Below, piece after piece: positions 8,149 through 14,395 of a DNA stretch of 14,569 nucleotides. The stretch lies in the NCBI GenBank assembly GCA_051859825.1, contig JBHYFA010000068.1, positions 1 to 14,569 on the forward strand, read 5' to 3'. Position 1 is the stretch's first letter. Each line of letters opens with the position of its first letter. The translations under genes and the position numbers were made by a program. Source of the stretch: CSBr16-58 sp051859825 (GTDB lineage: Bacteria > Bacteroidota > Bacteroidia > Flavobacteriales > Schleiferiaceae). Under the pieces are notes generated by a model, which did not search any database, was not told the DNA's origin, and was given only the letters and a program-made list of their open reading frames with translations.

Positions 8149-8168
8149 AAGGCTTACCCCTACTACAC
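8130..8168. repeat. Perfect 17-bp inverted repeat closing the tandem array
   Basis: GTGTAGTAGGGGTAAGC (8130-8146) is the exact reverse complement of 8152-8168, with a 5-base loop ACAAG. The same left arm occurs in all four full 27-bp units, so four left arms compete for a single right arm in any RNA or cruciform. No T-run follows directly (the next bases are CAAAAAATCATC), so it is not a canonical terminator. It could still slow transcription or protect the 3' end of the upstream mRNA. Confidence 0.95.
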
Positions 8169-8194
8169 CAAAAAATCATCTTTTCACACTTTTA

Positions 8195-8226
8195 TTTGTA
8201 AACCTCTCCGTCTGCATATAATTTCG
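8195..8226 (+). promoter_or_regulatory. Putative Bacteroidota-type promoter of the ALDH7 gene
   Basis: TTTG at 8195-8198 is followed after 20 bases by TAATTTCG at 8219-8226, 7 of 8 to TAnnTTTG. The predicted leader before the ATG at 8281 is about 45-50 bases. It lies just after the hairpin, so the gene probably has its own transcript. Confidence 0.42.
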
Positions 8227-8280
8227 CCGCTAGAGATTTGTTGCGGGTTTGCAATAAATCGTCATTAAAAATACATATTT

Positions 8281-9810
8281 ATGCAAATTGAAAACGTACT
8301 CCATTCTTTGGGGCTAAAGTCTGAAAATCATGGAACTGCTATAGGAAAAACCCGTTTTGGTGCAGGCAGTCAAATCGATAGCTATTCACCGGTTGACGGA
8401 AAAAAAATAGGTTCTACATCTACTACTTCTGCTGATGATTATCAAAAAGTAATTACCGCTGCGCAGGAAGCTTTTCTCACTTGGCGCACAACGCCCGCAC
8501 CCGTTCGTGGGGAGATGGTGAGGAAATTTGGCGAACGTCTTCGTGAGAAAAAAGAGGCTTTGGGCGCACTCGTTTCGTATGAGATGGGTAAGAGTCTTCA
8601 GGAGGGATTAGGCGAGGTTCAAGAAATGATTGATATCTGCGATTTTGCCGTGGGACTTTCACGTCAGCTTTACGGATTAACCATGCACAGCGAGCGTCCA
8701 TCACACCGTATGTATGAGCAGTATCATCCGTTGGGAATTGTGGGTATTATTTCCGCATTTAATTTCCCGGTGGCCGTATGGAGTTGGAATACTGCCTTGG
8801 CGTGGGTGTGTGGCGATACTTGCGTGTGGAAGGGTTCGGAAAAAACACCGATGTGTAGCATAGCCTGCCAGAATATTATCGCGGAAGTTTTGGAAGAAGA
8901 AGGTCTTCCAGCGGGTATTTCTTGCTTGGTAACGGGCGATTATAAGGTTGGTGAAATGATGACTAAAGACCACCGTGTGGCACTTATATCCGCTACCGGA
9001 TCGACGCGTATGGGTCGTATTGTTGGGCAAACCGTTGCTGAGCGTTTTGGTAAAACCTTGCTTGAACTTGGTGGCAACAACGCCATGATTATTACGCCAA
9101 GCGCCGATATGAAAGTAACGCTTACGGCTGCCGTTTTTGGAGCTGTGGGTACTGCCGGACAAAGATGTACCTCTACTCGCCGACTCATCATTCACCACAG
9201 TGTGTACGAAAAATACAAAGAGGCACTGGTAAATGCATATCAGCAAGTGCGCATTGGCAATCCTCTAGATGAAAACAACCACATGGGGCCTTTGATTGAT
9301 AAAGATGCGGTTAACAACTACCTGCAAACCATCAACGAAGCCAAAGCTGCGGGCAATACCATCCTTGTAGAAGGAGGCGTACTGAGTGGTGAAGGTTACG
9401 AGAGTGGATGTTACGTAAAACCGTGTATCATCGAGGCTCGCAACGATCAGGATTTTGTGCAAAAAGAAACGTTTGCGCCCATTCTTTACGTAATGACTTA
9501 CGAGAGTATTGATGAAGCTATTGCTTTGCAAAATGGAGTTCCACAGGGACTTTCATCAACCATTATGACCAACGACATTCGTGAGTCTGAACAATTCCTA
9601 AGCGCTGCCGGCAGCGATTGCGGTATTGCCAATGTAAATATTGGAACCTCAGGGGCAGAAATCGGAGGGGCTTTTGGTGGTGAAAAAGAAACAGGCGGAG
9701 GTCGTGAATCCGGCTCAGATGCTTGGAAAATCTATATGCGTCGCCAAACCAATACCATCAACTACGGGAGAAGTGTGCCGCTCGCGCAAGGAATTAAGTT
9801 CGATTTGTAG
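8281..9810 (+). CDS. amaB: ALDH7-family aldehyde dehydrogenase (alpha-aminoadipate semialdehyde dehydrogenase type)
   Basis: The 509 residues span the whole aldehyde dehydrogenase fold. The NAD-binding and catalytic residues are Asn161 (ISAFNFP), Lys184 (VWKGSEKTP), the glycine motif SATGSTRMG (237-245), Glu262 (LLELGGNNA) and the nucleophile Cys296 (TAGQRCTSTRR). The C-terminal block NVNIGTSGAEIGGAFGGEKE followed by TGGGRESGSDAWK is the ALDH7 (antiquitin) signature. Known members oxidise alpha-aminoadipate semialdehyde to aminoadipate in lysine degradation, and Glu113-Asp121 with Arg300-Arg301 occupy the region that binds this substrate. No lysine-degradation partner lies next to it, so the substrate is inferred from the family. 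Betaine or other aldehydes remain possible. It is transcribed from its own likely promoter and ends in a clear terminator. Confidence 0.92.
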   Translation: MQIENVLHSLGLKSENHGTAIGKTRFGAGSQIDSYSPVDGKKIGSTSTTSADDYQKVITAAQEAFLTWRTTPAPVRGEMVRKFGERLREKKEALGALVSYEMGKSLQEGLGEVQEMIDICDFAVGLSRQLYGLTMHSERPSHRMYEQYHPLGIVGIISAFNFPVAVWSWNTALAWVCGDTCVWKGSEKTPMCSIACQNIIAEVLEEEGLPAGISCLVTGDYKVGEMMTKDHRVALISATGSTRMGRIVGQTVAERFGKTLLELGGNNAMIITPSADMKVTLTAAVFGAVGTAGQRCTSTRRLIIHHSVYEKYKEALVNAYQQVRIGNPLDENNHMGPLIDKDAVNNYLQTINEAKAAGNTILVEGGVLSGEGYESGCYVKPCIIEARNDQDFVQKETFAPILYVMTYESIDEAIALQNGVPQGLSSTIMTNDIRESEQFLSAAGSDCGIANVNIGTSGAEIGGAFGGEKETGGGRESGSDAWKIYMRRQTNTINYGRSVPLAQGIKFDL

Positions 9811-9839
9811 GACATAGCTTTTAGTAGCAGTTTTTTTGA

Positions 9840-9882
9840 AACGCCATGGGTTAATATTATTTTGACTCATGGCGTTTTTTTT
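9840..9882 (+). terminator. Rho-independent terminator after the ALDH7 gene
   Basis: AACGCCATG (9840-9848) pairs with CATGGCGTT (9868-9876) around a 19-base loop and runs into a T-tract (9875-9882). It starts 30 bases after the stop codon. Confidence 0.85.
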
Positions 9883-9927
9883 GGGTTTGCGTTCTATTTT
9901 TACCGTCTCAATAATTTAATTTTTCCC

Positions 9928-10344
9928 ATGAAACATTTCTCCAAACTTTTATTCGTTTTAATTTTCGCATTGGGCATATCCAAAGCTCATGCTCAAGTAA
10001 CTACTTCCTTTTTTACCAATGCCTCCGATTCCAAAATTGGTCTAGGCTATAATTTTAATGATCGCTTTTGGAGTGACTTTCGAGTTTATTCCAATAACTT
10101 TTTAAAAGATTTTACTCCTGAACTTTTATTAAACTACAATTTCTTGTTGAGAGATAGGTTTGAAGCATATGTTGGTTTGGGAGCTATTGTTATAGATGAA
10201 ATTCAACCCGCTCTTCCTGTTGGTGTTGCATTACGACCTTTTCCCTCGGTTAAAGAATTATCTATTAATATGGAGGTGATGGTCACTCCCATTTGGAACG
10301 AATTGTTCTTAATGGGGTTTATTGGTTTGAGGTATGTTTATTAG
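9928..10344 (+). CDS. Small predicted secreted outer-membrane beta-barrel protein
   Basis: I start at the ATG at 9928, which gives 138 residues and a clean signal peptide. A longer TTG start at 9862 would sit inside the preceding terminator. The N-terminus is basic (MKHFSK), then hydrophobic (LLFVLIFALGIS), with a likely signal peptidase I site after AHA at residue 22. The mature part shows alternating strands: IGLGYNFNDRFWSDFRVYS, LLLNYNFLLRDRFEAYVGLGA, ALPVGVALRPF, LSINMEVMVTPIW and FLMGFIGLRYVY. The sequence ends on an aromatic residue, as outer-membrane barrel proteins often do. About eight strands could form a small barrel. I do not recognise a named family and no function can be given. 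No clear promoter is visible, and it is followed by 370 bases without a gene. Confidence 0.62.
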   Translation: MKHFSKLLFVLIFALGISKAHAQVTTSFFTNASDSKIGLGYNFNDRFWSDFRVYSNNFLKDFTPELLLNYNFLLRDRFEAYVGLGAIVIDEIQPALPVGVALRPFPSVKELSINMEVMVTPIWNELFLMGFIGLRYVY

Positions 10345-10507
10345 GCGTAATTTTTTTTAATGCTATTCTTTTTTCAGGCGGTTGCTTTCATCTTCTTTTA
10401 AGCTTTGTAAAAACTTGTCTAGCACCTAGTATCACTATGACTTTCTCCTTGAAAAAATCATTTTCAAGCGACTTCTCTATTTGCCTTCTGATTCTCAAAA
10501 CCCGGTG

Positions 10508-10560
10508 ATTTTTGATTGTAATCGCAAAATTAGTATTTTTTTTCGATTACAGTCAAAAAT
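10508..10560. repeat. 17-bp near-perfect inverted repeat
   Basis: ATTTTTGATTGTAATCG (10508-10524) and CGATTACAGTCAAAAAT (10544-10560) are reverse complements except for one position, which would be a G-U pair in RNA. The spacer is 19 bases. A TTTG at 10511-10514 and TATTTTTT at 10534-10541 lie inside it with 19-base spacing, so a weak promoter overlaps the dyad. It could be an operator or an RNA hairpin. Confidence 0.8.
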
Positions 10561-10656
10561 AATGGACTTTTACGTAGTGTTAGTTTTCTTCTTGAAAAAA
10601 CCAATCTACGGTTTAAGGAAATCCAAACTTTTCTGTTTTGATAAATTAAAAAAAAT

Positions 10657-10687
10657 CTTGTTTATAACATAAACTACTTTATATTTG
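10657..10687 (+). promoter_or_regulatory. Bacteroidota-type promoter of the membrane/regulator cassette
   Basis: CTTG at 10657-10660 is followed by a 19-base spacer and TATATTTG at 10680-10687, an exact TAnnTTTG. The start site would be near 10694 and the leader about 23 bases before the ATG at 10717. This is the best promoter match in the window. Confidence 0.62.
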
Positions 10688-10716
10688 TACCATGTTTAAC
10701 ATAAAAACTTTTTGTT

Positions 10717-11292
10717 ATGGATAAGAATACAGCAAACGCAAACTTGGATATTGTTCAAGAAATGATATCATTAGCCAGAAACCGAGTGATTGAAACCGGT
10801 TTTCACTTTTTACTTTGGGGAGTGTTAGTAACGGTGGCAAGTCTAGCCCAATACATAATGATAAAGTTGGATATGGGCGCAATTTCCAATTTTGTGTGGT
10901 TGGGAATTGTGGTAATTGGTGTTCCTGCGGCAATTATGTATGAAAAACGTCGGGATAGGCAAGTGGGGGCCTCCTCTCACTTCGACAGGATTTACGCCAT
11001 GGTGTGGTTGGGTTTCGGTATTGCCTTGTTTTTAAGCATATATGTAAGCATCGCAAATGAGGTGAATCCAACGCCATTTATTTTGCTTTTGGTGGGTTTG
11101 GCGACTTTTATTTCGGGAGCTATTTTGCGATTTTCACCCTTAATCATCGGTGCCGTGGTGTTTTGGATTGCTTCCGGCGTATCACCGCTTTTTAGTGGCG
11201 TCGATTTTCTTTTGGTTTATGCGGCGGTAATTTTCTTGGGTTACGTCATCCCCGGATTAATGCTCGCGAAAAAATCCCAAGCCAATGTTTAA
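10717..11292 (+). CDS. Six-helix membrane protein of unknown function, paired with a winged-helix regulator
   Basis: The 191 residues open with a soluble, helix-forming segment (1-27, NLDIVQEMISLARNRV) and then six likely transmembrane helices near 28-49, 56-75, 92-112, 119-137, 140-158 and 163-184. Short charged loops lie between them (YEKRRDRQ at 75-82). No conserved His, Cys or other catalytic motif is evident. The gene ends in an 8-base overlap with a winged-helix DNA-binding protein, so the two are co-translated. Pairs of a HTH_34 regulator and a small membrane protein recur in Bacteroidota, which suggests that the membrane protein is a sensor, a transporter-like partner or the regulated product. 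That role is inference. It has the best-supported promoter of the window. Confidence 0.8.
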   Translation: MDKNTANANLDIVQEMISLARNRVIETGFHFLLWGVLVTVASLAQYIMIKLDMGAISNFVWLGIVVIGVPAAIMYEKRRDRQVGASSHFDRIYAMVWLGFGIALFLSIYVSIANEVNPTPFILLLVGLATFISGAILRFSPLIIGAVVFWIASGVSPLFSGVDFLLVYAAVIFLGYVIPGLMLAKKSQANV

Positions 11293-11566
11293 ACCCTTAG
11301 ATCCATTACTAAATTCGGAATTGCGATTGGCGGTAATGAGTTTACTGGTAGGATTGGAAAAAGCAGATTTCACCTATTTGAAAACTACCATTGGTGCAAC
11401 CTCCGGAAACCTTAGTGTGCAATTGCAAAAGCTCAGTGATGCCGGATATATTGAAGTGAAAAAAACCTTTAAGGGCAACTACCCCAATACCAGTTGTAAA
11501 ATCACCAAAAAAGGCGTGGATGCTTTTGAAAAGCATATTGATGCTTTGAAGTCGTATATTAAATAG
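11285..11566 (+). CDS. Winged-helix transcriptional regulator (HTH_34 / MarR-like)
   Basis: The 93 residues are a compact winged helix-turn-helix domain. It starts with LDPLLNSELRLAVMSLLVGL (5-24), the N-terminal helices typical of the HTH_34 (PF13601) group. The turn and recognition helix follow at about 30-53 (FTYLKTTIGATSGNLSVQLQKLSDAGY), then the beta wing (IEVKKTFKGNYPNTSCKIT) and a closing helix (GVDAFEKHIDALKSYI). There is no ligand-binding domain, so it probably acts as a dimeric repressor or activator controlled through another protein. Its ATG overlaps the last eight bases of the membrane protein gene. The dyad at 10508-10560 or the promoter at 10657-10687 would be natural binding targets for autoregulation, but this is inferred from position only. 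Confidence 0.87.
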   Translation: MFKPLDPLLNSELRLAVMSLLVGLEKADFTYLKTTIGATSGNLSVQLQKLSDAGYIEVKKTFKGNYPNTSCKITKKGVDAFEKHIDALKSYIK

Positions 11567-11600
11567 AATTTTCTGTTGCGTTTTCTCTTCCTTTTTTCCA

Positions 11601-11640
11601 AAAAAAATGCGCTTCGTTTCATTCGGAGCGCATTTTTTTG
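11601..11640. terminator. Bidirectional terminator between the regulator and ferredoxin genes
   Basis: AAAAAAATGCGCT (11601-11613) pairs with AGCGCATTTTTTT (11627-11639), and the pairing continues inward to leave a 7-base loop. T-runs follow the stem on both strands, so it can end the plus-strand cassette and the minus-strand ferredoxin transcript. Confidence 0.88.
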
Positions 11641-11652
11641 TAGTATCACACC

Positions 11653-12003
11653 TTAATCTAGATGCAAGAAGTCTTTCTTTGCAAAAAGCTCTTCTTCGCT
11701 TTCTACATTGTCTTCATCAGGGACACAGCAGTCAACCGGGCAAACTGCTGCGCATTGTGGTTCTTCATGGAAACCAATGCATTCGGTACATTTGTCGGTT
11801 ACGATATAGTATAAGTCGTAGCTGCCTGGTTCCTGCGCCTCGTCAGATTCGTAGGTTTTACCACTTTTAGGGGTGACTTTTCCGCTCAGCGAAGTTCCGT
11901 CGGAAAAGCGCCATTCTACACCGCCTTCGTAAATTGCGTTATTGGGGCACTCTGGCTCGCACGCCCCACAATTGATGCATTCATCAGTTATTCGTATTGC
12001 CAT
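11653..12003 (-). CDS. 2[4Fe-4S] ferredoxin (Alvin-type)
   Basis: This 116-residue electron carrier holds two 4Fe-4S clusters. The first cluster motif is Cys9-x2-Cys12-x2-Cys15-x3-Cys19-Pro. The second is Cys72-x2-Cys75-x8-Cys84-x3-Cys88-Pro. The longer CX2CX8CX3C spacing is characteristic of Alvin-like (Allochromatium-type) ferredoxins, which have low-potential clusters. Two more cysteines (Cys92, Cys93) follow. The roughly 50-residue insert between clusters (WRFSDGTSLSGKVTPKSGKT and on) is longer than in classical ferredoxins and fits Bacteroidota homologues. The tail is acidic (DEDNVESEEELF). It is transcribed divergently from a LuxC-type acyl-CoA reductase, a conserved pairing in Flavobacteriales. 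Whether it is the electron donor for that enzyme is unproven, since LuxC enzymes use NADPH. Confidence 0.92.
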   Translation of the reverse strand: MAIRITDECINCGACEPECPNNAIYEGGVEWRFSDGTSLSGKVTPKSGKTYESDEAQEPGSYDLYYIVTDKCTECIGFHEEPQCAAVCPVDCCVPDEDNVESEEELFAKKDFLHLD

Positions 12004-12094
12004 GATAGTCTTCTATTTAATTGAAAAAAATTACGTGCAAAGTATTGTGTACAATCAAAAGTCATTACCTCAATTTCACAGGCTTTTGTAGTCG

Positions 12095-12102
12095 TACATT
12101 TG
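12095..12102 (+). promoter_or_regulatory. -7 element for the LuxC-type gene
   Basis: TACATTTG is an exact TAnnTTTG, followed by CAGC. A weak TTTC lies 17 bases upstream. The leader to the ATG at 12193 would be about 80-85 bases, beginning just past the divergent element. Confidence 0.45.
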
Positions 12103-12108
12103 CAGCAA

Positions 12109-12116
12109 CAAAGATA
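12109..12116 (-). promoter_or_regulatory. -7 element for the ferredoxin gene
   Basis: Read on the minus strand this is TATCTTTG, an exact TAnnTTTG. It would start transcription near 12101 and give a leader of about 98 bases. It lies only 6 bases from the plus-strand element, so the two starts face across each other and would compete for polymerase. Confidence 0.45.
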
Positions 12117-12192
12117 CAATAACAATGTTTTACATTTTGATGTATTACTCGTAAAACTCGATAAATCGCGTCTCTGTCGTAATTTTTTTTGA

Positions 12193-13212
12193 ATGAATAC
12201 ACGTAAATATCAACTTTCCCAATTCGGTCTTGCGCTGGGTGAAATTGCCGCCGAAAAAACCTTTAGTATTTGCCCTAATCAGCAAACTAAAATCGAAGCG
12301 GCAATCCAAACCGGTCACCAACGCAATCCGTGGTTTACTCCTGAAAATGTTCGTCATGCCATGCAAACGTGGAGTGAAGTTCTACAACCTGATTCCCTTG
12401 AAGTATGGTTGAGCGCCTACGATTTGGGTGCGGTTTCTCCAAAAAAGGTGGGAATCATTTCTGCAGGTAATATACCCCTGGTTGGTTTGCACGATGTTAT
12501 TTGCACTTGGGCGGCTGGACACGAAACCCATATAAAAATCTCTTCCGAAGATCCTCTGATGGCACCGGTTTTAGCCATGCTTCGAGAAATTTCTGGAAAT
12601 CCCGACGGGTTTGTGGAGCACCCTCAGTTTTTGAAAAATGCCGACGCCTACATTGCAACAGGCAGCGATAATAGCGCGAGATATTTCGACTATTACTTTG
12701 GGAAATACCCCCATATTATTCGTAAAAATCGCAACTCAGTAGCCGTAATAAATGGCTCGGAAACCAAAAATGAATTGCAAGGCTTAGCGGAAGATATTTT
12801 TCGCTACTTCGGTCTTGGGTGTCGTTCGGTAAGCAAAATCTATGTGCCAAAAGAATACGATTTTCAACCGCTTTTTGAAGCGATGTACGAGTATCATCCT
12901 ATTGTGGAACACAACCGATACGGGAATAACTACGACTACTACCGCACCATTTATATGATGAGCAAGCTGGCCATTTGGGACAACGGATTTGTGATTTTAA
13001 AGGAAGATGAAAATCTCGCTTCTCCCATCGCTGTCGTGTTCTTCGAATACTATGAAAATCTTGATGAATTGAATACTAAACTCAGCAATATCCAAGAGCA
13101 AATTCAATGCGTGGTAGGACATAATCATTTGCCTTTTGGAACTACCCAGCAACCAGGATTAAGCGATTATGCTGATGGTGTTGATACCATGCGGTTTTTG
13201 ATGAATTTGTAA
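12193..13212 (+). CDS. LuxC-family acyl-CoA reductase
   Basis: The 339-residue protein belongs to the acyl-CoA reductase (LuxC, PF05893) family, which reduces acyl-CoA to fatty aldehyde through a covalent acyl-cysteine intermediate. A Rossmann-type nucleotide-binding stretch lies at about 85-118 (KKVGIISAGNIPLVGLHDV, then HIKISSEDPL). The catalytic cysteine is Cys210 in RYFGLGCRSVSKIYVP. It is followed by a Tyr-rich segment (NNYDYYRTIYMM, 245-257) and the C-terminal VVGHNHLPFGTTQQPGLSDYADGVDTMRFL. It is shorter than LuxC of luminous bacteria (about 480), lacking part of the N-terminus, as usual in Bacteroidota forms. No lux genes are present. A role in making or recycling long-chain aldehydes for lipids is possible, but the substrate is unknown. 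A different reductase of the aldehyde dehydrogenase superfamily is the alternative. Confidence 0.85.
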   Translation: MNTRKYQLSQFGLALGEIAAEKTFSICPNQQTKIEAAIQTGHQRNPWFTPENVRHAMQTWSEVLQPDSLEVWLSAYDLGAVSPKKVGIISAGNIPLVGLHDVICTWAAGHETHIKISSEDPLMAPVLAMLREISGNPDGFVEHPQFLKNADAYIATGSDNSARYFDYYFGKYPHIIRKNRNSVAVINGSETKNELQGLAEDIFRYFGLGCRSVSKIYVPKEYDFQPLFEAMYEYHPIVEHNRYGNNYDYYRTIYMMSKLAIWDNGFVILKEDENLASPIAVVFFEYYENLDELNTKLSNIQEQIQCVVGHNHLPFGTTQQPGLSDYADGVDTMRFLMNL

Positions 13213-13300
13213 AGACGTATTTTGATTTAAACATCTGATATTCAAAATCATAATTCGTTTTTGTCTATTTGGAAAACCTATTCTCGTTTATTGGCAATCT

Positions 13301-13332
13301 ATGAGAAAATTTCCTGATTGATGAGAAAATTT
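13301..13332 (+). repeat. Direct repeat of 12 bases, 20 bases apart
   Basis: ATGAGAAAATTT occurs at 13301-13312 and again at 13321-13332. Each copy begins with an ATG and opens a mini-ORF leading to the TTG-initiated dehydrogenase gene. Confidence 0.9.
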
Positions 13333-13362
13333 GTAGCGATTTTTAATTTTATAAAGCATTGA
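13321..13362 (+). CDS. Possible leader mini-ORF (MRKFVAIFNFIKH)
   Basis: This is a 13-codon frame. Its TGA (13360-13362) overlaps the TTG start of the next gene (13359-13361). Upstream, ATG AGA AAA TTT CCT GAT TGA at 13301-13321 is a 6-codon frame whose stop overlaps the ATG of this one by one base. The chain suits termination-reinitiation. No homology is claimed, and chance is possible in AT-rich DNA. Confidence 0.3.
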   Translation: MRKFVAIFNFIKH

Positions 13363-14294
13363 AAAATATAGGTTTAGTTGATTTTGTCTATGCTTCATTG
13401 GAAGATAATCTGCGTGGTCTGGGTTTTCAAGTACACAGACTATGGGGGTTATCTGATGACGAATGCAAAGAGGTCATATCTCAAATGCAGGCTATTGTGG
13501 TTCGCAGTCGATTTCCGTTTGATCGAGATTTTTTGCAAAAGAATGCTCATCTGGAATGTATCGCACGCTGGGGTAGTGGCTTGGAAAATATCGATCTTGA
13601 GGCCGCTGATGATTTCGGAATTGCGGTAGTCAATGCACCTGAAGGAAATCGTCAGGCTGTAGGCGAGCATGCCCTGCTTTTACTTCTCAGCATGATGCGT
13701 CACTCGCCCCGTTTTGCCGATGAGGTTCGTCAGGGAATTTGGCAGCGTGAAGCTAATCGAGGATTTGAACTTCGTGGGAAAAAAGTTGGGATCATCGGCT
13801 ACGGAAACAATGGTAGTGCCTTCGCCCGTCTCCTTTCTGGTTTTCACTGCCCAGTACTTGCCTACGACGCGTATCGAACCGGTTTTAGTGATGATCATAT
13901 TAAGGAAGCATCGTTGGAACAGATATATAATGAAGCTGATGTTATCAGTCTGCACCTGCCACTCAACGATGAAACTAGAGATTATGCGAATGATACTTTT
14001 TTTGCAAAAATCACAAAACCCATTTACTTCATTAATACTGCTAGAGGGCCTTTGGTAAATCCTCAAGCTCTACTTAATGCATTGGAAGATGGAAGAGTTA
14101 TTCGGGCCGCTTTAGACGTTCTTCCATTTGAAAAAAGTAGCTTCGAAAGCATTGATGCTCACCCCTTGCTCGAAACTTTCCTTCATCACCCCGATATTTT
14201 AGTTAGCCCGCATATTGCTGGTTGGACGCACGAGTCGAATGTTAAAACAGCGGAAATACTGAGCAAGAGGATAAATGAAATAATCGGATTATGA
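13359..14294 (+). CDS. D-2-hydroxyacid dehydrogenase family protein (phosphoglycerate dehydrogenase-like), TTG start
   Basis: This is a 311-residue NAD-dependent D-isomer-specific 2-hydroxyacid dehydrogenase, with no C-terminal ACT domain. The NAD motif is GIIGYGNNGSAFA (144-156; G147, G149, G152), with Asp170 near the ribose site (VLAYDAY). The catalytic triad is Arg229 (INTARGPLVN), Glu258 (DVLPFEKS) and His285 (VSPHIAGW). The substrate domain has RWGSGLENIDLEAAD (70-84) and NAPEGNRQAVGEHAL (92-106). An in-frame TAA at 13344-13346 leaves TTG at 13359 as the only plausible start. The next in-frame Met, at residue 43, would lose part of the substrate domain. Close relatives are annotated as phosphoglycerate dehydrogenase, but other hydroxyacids are possible. 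No serC or serB lies here. It lies 146 bases after the LuxC-type gene, so co-transcription is possible. Confidence 0.88.
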   Translation: MKNIGLVDFVYASLEDNLRGLGFQVHRLWGLSDDECKEVISQMQAIVVRSRFPFDRDFLQKNAHLECIARWGSGLENIDLEAADDFGIAVVNAPEGNRQAVGEHALLLLLSMMRHSPRFADEVRQGIWQREANRGFELRGKKVGIIGYGNNGSAFARLLSGFHCPVLAYDAYRTGFSDDHIKEASLEQIYNEADVISLHLPLNDETRDYANDTFFAKITKPIYFINTARGPLVNPQALLNALEDGRVIRAALDVLPFEKSSFESIDAHPLLETFLHHPDILVSPHIAGWTHESNVKTAEILSKRINEIIGL

Positions 14295-14395
14295 GTAAGG
14301 CTTTGCACTTTAATGCATGTTGTATTTCTGTTGATGTTGAGATTTTTGTTGAACCACGAAAAGCACGAAAAGCACGAAAAGCACGAAAAATTTGA
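14291..14395 (+). pseudogene. Short frame coupled by ATGA to the dehydrogenase stop, possibly a gene remnant
   Basis: An ATG at 14291 overlaps the TGA stop of the preceding gene (ATGA), a typical operon junction, but the frame yields only 34 residues (MSKALHFNACCISVD, then FVEPRKARKARKARKI). Its end lies in the 9-bp repeat. It may be the 5' remnant of a downstream gene broken by the repeat element, or chance. Confidence 0.25.

Larger units (their letters stand above)
10345..10716. other. Gene-free stretch with two inverted repeats and a promoter
   Basis: The 372 bases are AT-rich with T-runs and show no credible frame with family-like sequence. They contain a small dyad (CTTGAAAA 10448-10455 with TTTTCAAG 10461-10468), a large dyad at 10508-10560, and the promoter of the membrane/regulator cassette at 10657-10687. 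Confidence 0.8.

Noticed and set aside
8130..8168. The hairpin as a rho-independent terminator
   Set aside because: The stem is perfect, but on the plus strand it is followed by CAAAAAATCATC and not by a T-run.
7889..8179. Minus-strand 96-residue frame with a repeated CAYPYYTTP motif
   Set aside because: The peptide repeat is the 27-bp DNA repeat read in frame (27 is 9 codons). The frame overlaps the true oxidoreductase gene and has no other protein character.
9862..9927. TTG start giving a 22-residue N-terminal extension of the barrel protein
   Set aside because: It lies in the loop and T-run of the preceding terminator, and the ATG at 9928 gives a standard signal peptide.
10293..10672. 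Two plus-strand frames of 71 and 63 residues in the gene-free stretch
   Set aside because: They are rich in F, L, I and K from AT-rich DNA, overlap each other and the dyads, and have no domain-like pattern.
12193..13212. Bioluminescence (lux) gene cluster
   Set aside because: Only a LuxC-family reductase is present. There is no luciferase, LuxD or LuxE, and such reductases are common in non-luminous Bacteroidota.
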